DNA from: Elysia marginata
Lineage: Eukaryota; Mollusca; Gastropoda; Plakobranchidae
Direction of reading: 5' to 3'
Length of the DNA: 21,298 bases
Assembly (NCBI GenBank): GCA_019649035.1
Contig: BMAT01004782.1
Span: 39,385-60,682 of the forward strand
The notes below the pieces were generated by a model. It worked only from the letters and a program-made list of their open reading frames with translations, searched no databases and was not told where the DNA came from. Within the stretch, counting starts at the first letter, position 1. Every line of letters starts with the position of its first letter. The translations under genes and the position numbers were made by a program. Below are positions 19,001-21,298 of the stretch, one piece after another.

Positions 19001-20561
19001 TCAAACATATAAAATTTCATAAAATTTTCAATACTTTTTAAAGATATTAAAACGTTTGCAAATTTAAAACAAAGAGAAAAAAAAAGAAGAAAAAAAAGAC
19101 CGCTAAATGGTGCTATCTCCAAAAGCAAAACAAACACAAAAATGCACTTGAATTAAAGAATTTGATCAGGCCGAAAATAATTGACACAACAGCAAAAAGA
19201 TCATCCATGTGTTATAAAGGAATCATCTTCTCTTTTCCAAAATACCAAAAGCTGGTTGCAGTTGGGATTTCCTTTTTTCTCTCTTTTTATTTTTTTTAGA
19301 AGTAATGAATTATACTGAAATAAAGTTACCTTAGTAAGAAACTTATGGAACAAAAAATAAAGCGCTCATTGCTCTCTATGAAACCTGAATTTTTACAACA
19401 AATTGTGTTGATGCTATATTTTACAAATCTTTAAGTATTAATGGGGATCAGTATAAGGCATTGTGCTTGGTAATTAGATATATTCAATAAGAGAAGCAGT
19501 TTATCATAATTTTTTCCTGCAACTAGTGCAAATAGGTTGAATGTGGAAAACTTTCATTTTATTAAAGGTCATTTTCAGCAGATCTTCCAGAATGGGATAA
19601 ACACCCCGAAGTCATCAGGAGAACCACATTAAGGCCTGACATTGTGATCTATTCACCTTCAACACAACAGGTCATCATGGTGGAACTGACGGTACCATAT
19701 GAAAGCAGAATGGAACGAGCCCATACCTACAAAAAGGAAAAAATACCCGGACTTGACTAAAGAGCTTGAAGAAAAAGGCTACAGGGCGAAGATAATGCCA
19801 ATAGAGATCGGTGCCAGAGGATTTGCAGGATCATCAGCCTACGATCTTCTGAGCAAACTCTCAATCAGTGGCAAAAAACGGACCAAAGCCTTGAAATTGC
19901 TAGCTGAAACAGCAGAAAACAGTTCCCGTTGGATTTGGTGCAGAAGAAATGAGCAGTTGCTTCATAAGGAGTAAAAATACTCTAATCCCAGGGAGCTCAG
20001 TTGGCTGAAGTGACATAACACCGGACTTGTAATCAGAACACCCAGGTTCGAATCCCGAAGCAGGCAGGAAAAAAAAATAAAAAAGAAAGGTAGCAGGGAG
20101 GCGTCTGGAGTCATGACCCAGATGTGGCCCGGCCCCCTTAGAGTGTCAGAAGTTTAGGGCCGAAACACTTGCTATGAGGGGGGTTTCTTCTCTGAAAAAT
20201 CCCTGCTATCTAGCTCCCGATGAGTATCTTACTACCTCATTTAGGAGTAGAGTTTTTTTCTTCGTTTCCTCCATATTTTTAATTTTTTAAAAAGCACAAT
20301 ATCTTTCCACAAAAGTTTGATCATTTCATGTAATTTGTTTTACATTTGAGAGTTTAGAAAAACGCGACGATCAAAATACAAAGGCCTTATAATGTGAAAA
20401 TTGTGCTTAAACAATCCCTGCAAAACAAGAACATTGCATAACCTATTTCTTAATGTAAAGCATACCAGGTGGGGATTAGATTGTGGATCTCTGGCAAGTT
20501 GCAGACATGCAGCACTGGACATGATCAGACAGTTTTGATGCCGATGAAAGTTGATTGCGTT
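13026..20561 (-). CDS. TEX11: TEX11-like (SPO22/ZIP4 family) meiotic protein, C-terminal 8 exons
   Basis: Eight exons (20466-20561, 18642-18729, 17938-18090, 17406-17514, 16527-16629, 15525-15595, 14580-14673, 13026-13097) join in consistent phase to 786 nt, encoding 261 residues plus stop. Landmarks in order: NCLIMSSAACLQLARD, LLMLYEFEALAKL, RALKVAIKL, ELLWLMTKAWNWG, AEQWCALSISML, EYHDQ-MMSVYGEIL. They line up, as I recall the family, with LLLYEFE, KALKKALLL, EILWLM.KSWNTG, AEKWC and YETQMNMLYSQL of mammalian TEX11. TEX11/ZIP4 is a TPR-rich scaffold of the ZMM crossover machinery on meiotic chromosomes. Mammalian TEX11 is about 940 residues, so roughly the last quarter is here and the rest lies beyond 21298. 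No exon alone is a convincing open frame. Inferred purely from splice signals and homology from memory. Confidence 0.88.
13114..13540. mobile_element. pogo/Tigger-like MITE flanked by TA
   Basis: Starts CAGTGGAAACCTCATAATTC and ends as the inverse, AGGAGGTTCCTACTG, with TA on both sides (13112-13113 and 13541-13542). The CAGTGGAACCTC...ATAATTC type terminus and TA duplication are characteristic of pogo/Tigger members of the Tc1/mariner superfamily. At 427 bp with no transposase frame it is non-autonomous. It lies in the last intron of the TEX11-like gene. Confidence 0.82.
14224..14400 (+). mobile_element. SINE remnant with tRNA-Thr-like head
   Basis: GCTTCGGACTTGTAACCTGGTG followed by GATTCCCGACCAG resembles an anticodon arm and the 3' half of a T-arm with part of the B-box deleted. 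Further on, CTTTTCCCAATCCACC and GTAAAAGGGGTAC resemble the central body of widespread invertebrate SINEs. The CTTGTAA anticodon-loop string is shared with the SINE at 19991. It lies in the last TEX11-like intron and open frames on both strands across it are spurious. Confidence 0.45.
14580..14673 (-). CDS. TEX11: TEX11-like exon with AEQWCALSISML motif, GC splice donor
   Basis: 94 nt: acceptor TTTGTTTCAG|TTTGG, donor CAG|GCAAGT. Encodes LDKPVEAEQWCALSISMLRF and then LPSSKQEYHDQ, equivalent to the SAEKWC...ESYETQ part of TEX11. The donor is GC rather than GT, but it fits the rest of the consensus exactly and gives phase 0 into the last exon. Reading straight on reaches a stop after 16 codons without family similarity. 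Confidence 0.88.
14674..15524 (-). other. TEX11-like intron
   Basis: Bounded by donor GTTAGT and acceptor TTTGTTTCAG. AT-rich, with a GT-rich patch and a G-run near 14888-14930. No repeat family copy or coding sequence was seen. Confidence 0.6.
15525..15595 (-). CDS. TEX11: TEX11-like exon with ELLWLMTKAWNWG motif
   Basis: 71 nt: acceptor GTATTTTGCAG|GACGAG, donor CATTTTAA|GTTAGT. Encodes DEYPEVELLWLMTKAWNWG and QHF. This matches the YPE.E.LWLM.KSWN.G block of TEX11 with the same residue spacing to the AE.WC motif in the next exon. It is too short to appear as an open frame of its own. Confidence 0.92.
15642..16109 (-). mobile_element. Non-LTR retrotransposon (LINE) 3' fragment
   Basis: The minus-strand frame 16109-15837 (90 codons) contains SRLRIGHSWITHEYLLKGD and then CTACECPLTVKHILVEC, a CxxC...H...C arrangement. 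This is the familiar end of the RNase H region in Jockey/I-type LINE polyproteins, where RLRIGHT.LTH.YLL and C..C...LTV.HIL..C recur. After the stop comes an AT-rich 3'UTR ending in the (TCAA)n-type tail at 15642-15660, which is shared with the fragment at 932-993. 5'-truncated. It lies within a TEX11-like intron, on the same strand as the gene. Confidence 0.85.
16110..16265 (+). mobile_element. Second LINE C-terminal fragment, opposite strand
   Basis: Plus-strand sequence abutting the previous fragment reads GRGR/KRWTWKDLD-like residues and, in a shifted frame, EKRWRMTICSVYPNKG then a stop. This resembles the GRP..TW...L and DR.RWR...C ending of many reverse transcriptase ORFs. It ends in a GAT-rich tail (16238-16265). 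Frames are broken, so the call rests on short motifs only. Confidence 0.4.
16527..16629 (-). CDS. TEX11: TEX11-like exon, TPR-like helices
   Basis: 103 nt: acceptor TTTTGTTTCAG|TGCAG, donor GGAAAG|GTAATC. Encodes ADVRNLISMALISNEKEAMI and then YFKETLDMIEKRGK, a helix pair typical of tetratricopeptide arrays. The first base completes an AG|T Ser codon from the previous exon. Confidence 0.85.
17098..17348. mobile_element. Small inverted-repeat transposon (MITE-like), clearest copy
   Basis: Left end TGTCTCGCGTCCAGGCTGAA and right end, read inverted, TGTGTCGCGTCCAAGGCGAT: 11 of the first 12 bases match and similarity continues into GAATGAG/GATTGAG. The 251-bp element is AT-rich inside with no coding capacity. 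It shares ends with the copies at 1119, 10879 and 18914. It sits in a TEX11-like intron. No convincing target duplication was seen. Confidence 0.72.
17406..17514 (-). CDS. TEX11: TEX11-like exon with RALKVAIKL repeat helix
   Basis: 109 nt: acceptor TGTGTGTGCAG|TGCTT, donor AGAGCAG|GTGAGG. Encodes LAVDAPANNKKLSMRALKVA and then KLHMQAEHPDFVKS, matching the TEX11 stretch that ends in KALKKALLL. Its acceptor tract is a (TG)n microsatellite instead of ordinary pyrimidines. Confidence 0.9.
17518..17537. repeat. (CA)n microsatellite serving as splice tract
   Basis: A short (CA)n run immediately beside the acceptor of the exon at 17406-17514. On the transcribed strand it is a (TG)n run that ends in GCAG. 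Confidence 0.95.
17938..18090 (-). CDS. TEX11: TEX11-like exon with LLMLYEFEALAKL motif
   Basis: 153 nt: acceptor CCTTGTCAG|GATTAG, donor TTCTCAG|GTAAATC. Encodes 50 full codons containing LLMLYEFEALAKL and LPNPSPKLFHTFS, the best-conserved block of this part of TEX11. Starts in phase 1 and ends one base into the next codon. Confidence 0.9.
18642..18729 (-). CDS. TEX11: TEX11-like exon (second in window)
   Basis: 88 nt (29 codons plus 1 nt): acceptor GACTTCACAG|AAT, donor TCAGGAG|GTCAGT. Encodes an amphipathic helix with NDLLEEVLQHIEEF, corresponding to the SRALEEIQ-type segment of TEX11. The split Gly codon (G|GA) matches the phase of the next exon. Confidence 0.82.
18914..19188 (+). mobile_element. 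Small inverted-repeat transposon (MITE-like), diverged copy
   Basis: The left end TTTTGCACCCAGGACAAAGG and the interior GTTGCTGTTTTGAACAAGAC, TTTCATAAAATTTTCAATAC and AATGGTGCTATCTCCAAAAG correspond block by block to the copy at 1119-1365. The right end is approximate (GACACA near 19183-19188). An A-rich expansion lies at 19075-19100. Located in a TEX11-like intron. Confidence 0.6.
19566..19974 (+). pseudogene. Retroelement ORF C-terminal fragment, frameshifted
   Basis: Two plus-strand frames together give one protein-like segment: first LRPDIVIYSPSTQQVIMVEL and TVPYESRMERAHTYKK, then KYPDLTKELEEKGYR, PIEIGARGFAGSSAYDLL and ASRW-like SSRWIWCRR to the stop at 19972-19974. The switch falls in the A-run 19738-19743, one base too long. 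RPD...ELTVP(W/Y)E...GCRGFAG...AAE..SRWLW is a string I have often seen at the C-terminus of invertebrate reverse-transcriptase-type proteins. The spaced RPD and ELT residues could be a PD-(D/E)XK-type nuclease, which is inference. It has no start and lies antisense within a TEX11-like intron, so it is a decayed insertion rather than a host gene. Confidence 0.65.
19991..20225 (+). mobile_element. tRNA-Thr-like SINE
   Basis: GGGAGCTCAGTTGGC (A-box), ACCGGACTTGTAATC (anticodon loop with TGT, tRNA-Thr type) and CAGGTTCGAATCCCG (B-box, 20042-20056) give a tRNA-like head of about 70 bp, then an A-rich stretch and a body with GTCATGACCCAGATGTGGCC and GGGCCGAAACACTTG. Mismatched acceptor and D arms and the attached body argue against a working tRNA gene. 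It sits in a TEX11-like intron just after the retroelement fragment. Confidence 0.75.
20466..20561 (-). CDS. TEX11: TEX11-like, first exon in window
   Basis: 96 nt, phase 0 at both ends: acceptor ACTGTGTGTGCAG|AAC, donor CACCTG|GTATGC. Encodes 32 residues including NCLIMSSAACLQLARD, which parallels the conserved helix just before the LLYEFE block in TEX11. The acceptor has a TG-rich rather than a pure pyrimidine tract. The preceding exon was not found between 20562 and 21298. Confidence 0.75.
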
Positions 20562-20835
20562 CTGCACACACAGTGATAGCAGCTACAGGATGGGTAGGCA
20601 TGGATAATCACGTCAAAAAAAAAATCAGGCACCTACTGATATATGAACCCCGCTATATGTTATATGTGGCTTTTAAAAAAATGTCTACCATCAATCAAAC
20701 ATTGAGAATAATATTAATGAGCCATATTGTCTCTATCTTTCAAATTTGGAAAAATTGTTAAGAGTGTTTTTTCTTTTCTTTTTTTAAATGTACAATTTAA
20801 CCATAATCGTATGTTGCATATTTCTACCCCAACAG

Positions 20836-21005
20836 TATGTTGGAGGTCGATTTTGACTCTATGTGTGGTAAAGAGAAAAAAACAACAACAACAACACAGT
20901 CCTATAGTATGTCAGGGGTACATTTTGACCCCATAATTTTTGTAGAAAAAAAAAAAACAACACATTCTTATCCGTATGACCACTGACGTCCAAAAATACC
21001 CCCGA
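20836..21005. repeat. Three copies of a GGGGT..ATTTTGACCCC motif with A-rich spacers
   Basis: TATGTTGGAGGTCGATTTTG at 20836, TATGTCAGGGGTACATTTTG at 20908 (continuing ACCCCATA), and an inverted relative at 20982-21005 (GTCCAAAAATACCCCCGAC). The first two are followed by similar (A)n(CAA)n stretches, so the region looks like a decayed tandem pair about 72 bp long plus an inverted end, possibly transposon termini. Confidence 0.55.
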
Positions 21006-21298
21006 CTAGGATTAATATGCATTTTCAAACTGCTTTTTGTTAGCATGAATACCAAAATAGATTGGTCACTAAAAACTATGCTTTAATCTATGACAATGGC
21101 AATTCCACTTCTTTATATCAATTCCAATTTGATAATTTTGTCTGTACAACATCAAAGACAATCAAGCGATGCTTTTTAAAGAAGGATGAATAAACTGGCT
21201 AAGGGGAATTTATAACTATACCGGAAAATTGTGGAAAAAGAGGTCATGAAGCCCAGTTTGATAATACTAGAATATGAAAGATGATTGTCAAAATGGCT

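Noticed and set aside
19991-20062. Functional tRNA-Thr gene
   Set aside because: A- and B-boxes are present but acceptor and D stems do not pair well and a SINE body follows.
18730-20465. Retroelement domain at 19566-19974 as an exon of the TEX11-like gene
   Set aside because: It is on the opposite strand and has a retrotransposon-type motif.

Overview
The window reads as animal nuclear DNA: AT-rich, intron-bearing, full of microsatellites and broken transposons, with no operons or bacterial-type gene packing. The two recognisable genes (an OLIG-type bHLH factor and a TEX11/ZIP4-type meiotic protein) together with tRNA-derived SINEs and LINE tails fit a non-ecdysozoan invertebrate. A mollusc or other lophotrochozoan is my best guess. 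That is inference from gene content and repeat style, not proof.

Layout. 1-3680: mostly non-coding, with a long (TC)n tract, a TTC-type tract, one LINE 3' end and one copy of a small inverted-repeat transposon. 3690-4266: a GC-richer, low-repeat block that looks like the upstream regulatory region and possible first (non-coding) exon of the bHLH gene. 4267-5788: probable 5'UTR intron, carrying a tRNA-derived SINE. 5789-7290: coding exon of the Olig homologue (460 aa, + strand) and its polyadenylation signals. 7290-13025: intergenic, with a degenerate pyrimidine-rich tandem array (about 8.76-10.70 kb), a SINE, a 19-bp perfect inverted repeat, a 99-bp insertion with a 15-bp target-site duplication and a ~0.7 kb inverted-repeat element. 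13026-20561: eight exons of a TEX11-like gene on the minus strand. Their phases all agree, they give 261 C-terminal residues, and the 5' part runs off the right edge. Its introns hold a pogo/Tigger-like MITE, two SINEs, LINE fragments and more copies of the small inverted-repeat family.

The two genes are convergent (stop codons about 5.8 kb apart) and I see no functional link between them: one is expected to act in neural or cell-fate transcription, the other in meiotic crossover formation. The most useful results are the rebuilt TEX11 gene model, which no single reading frame reveals, its unusual GC-AG last intron, and a transposon sitting 16 bp from the splice acceptor of that same intron. 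I found no CRISPR array, rRNA, genuine tRNA gene or clearly novel multi-gene system.
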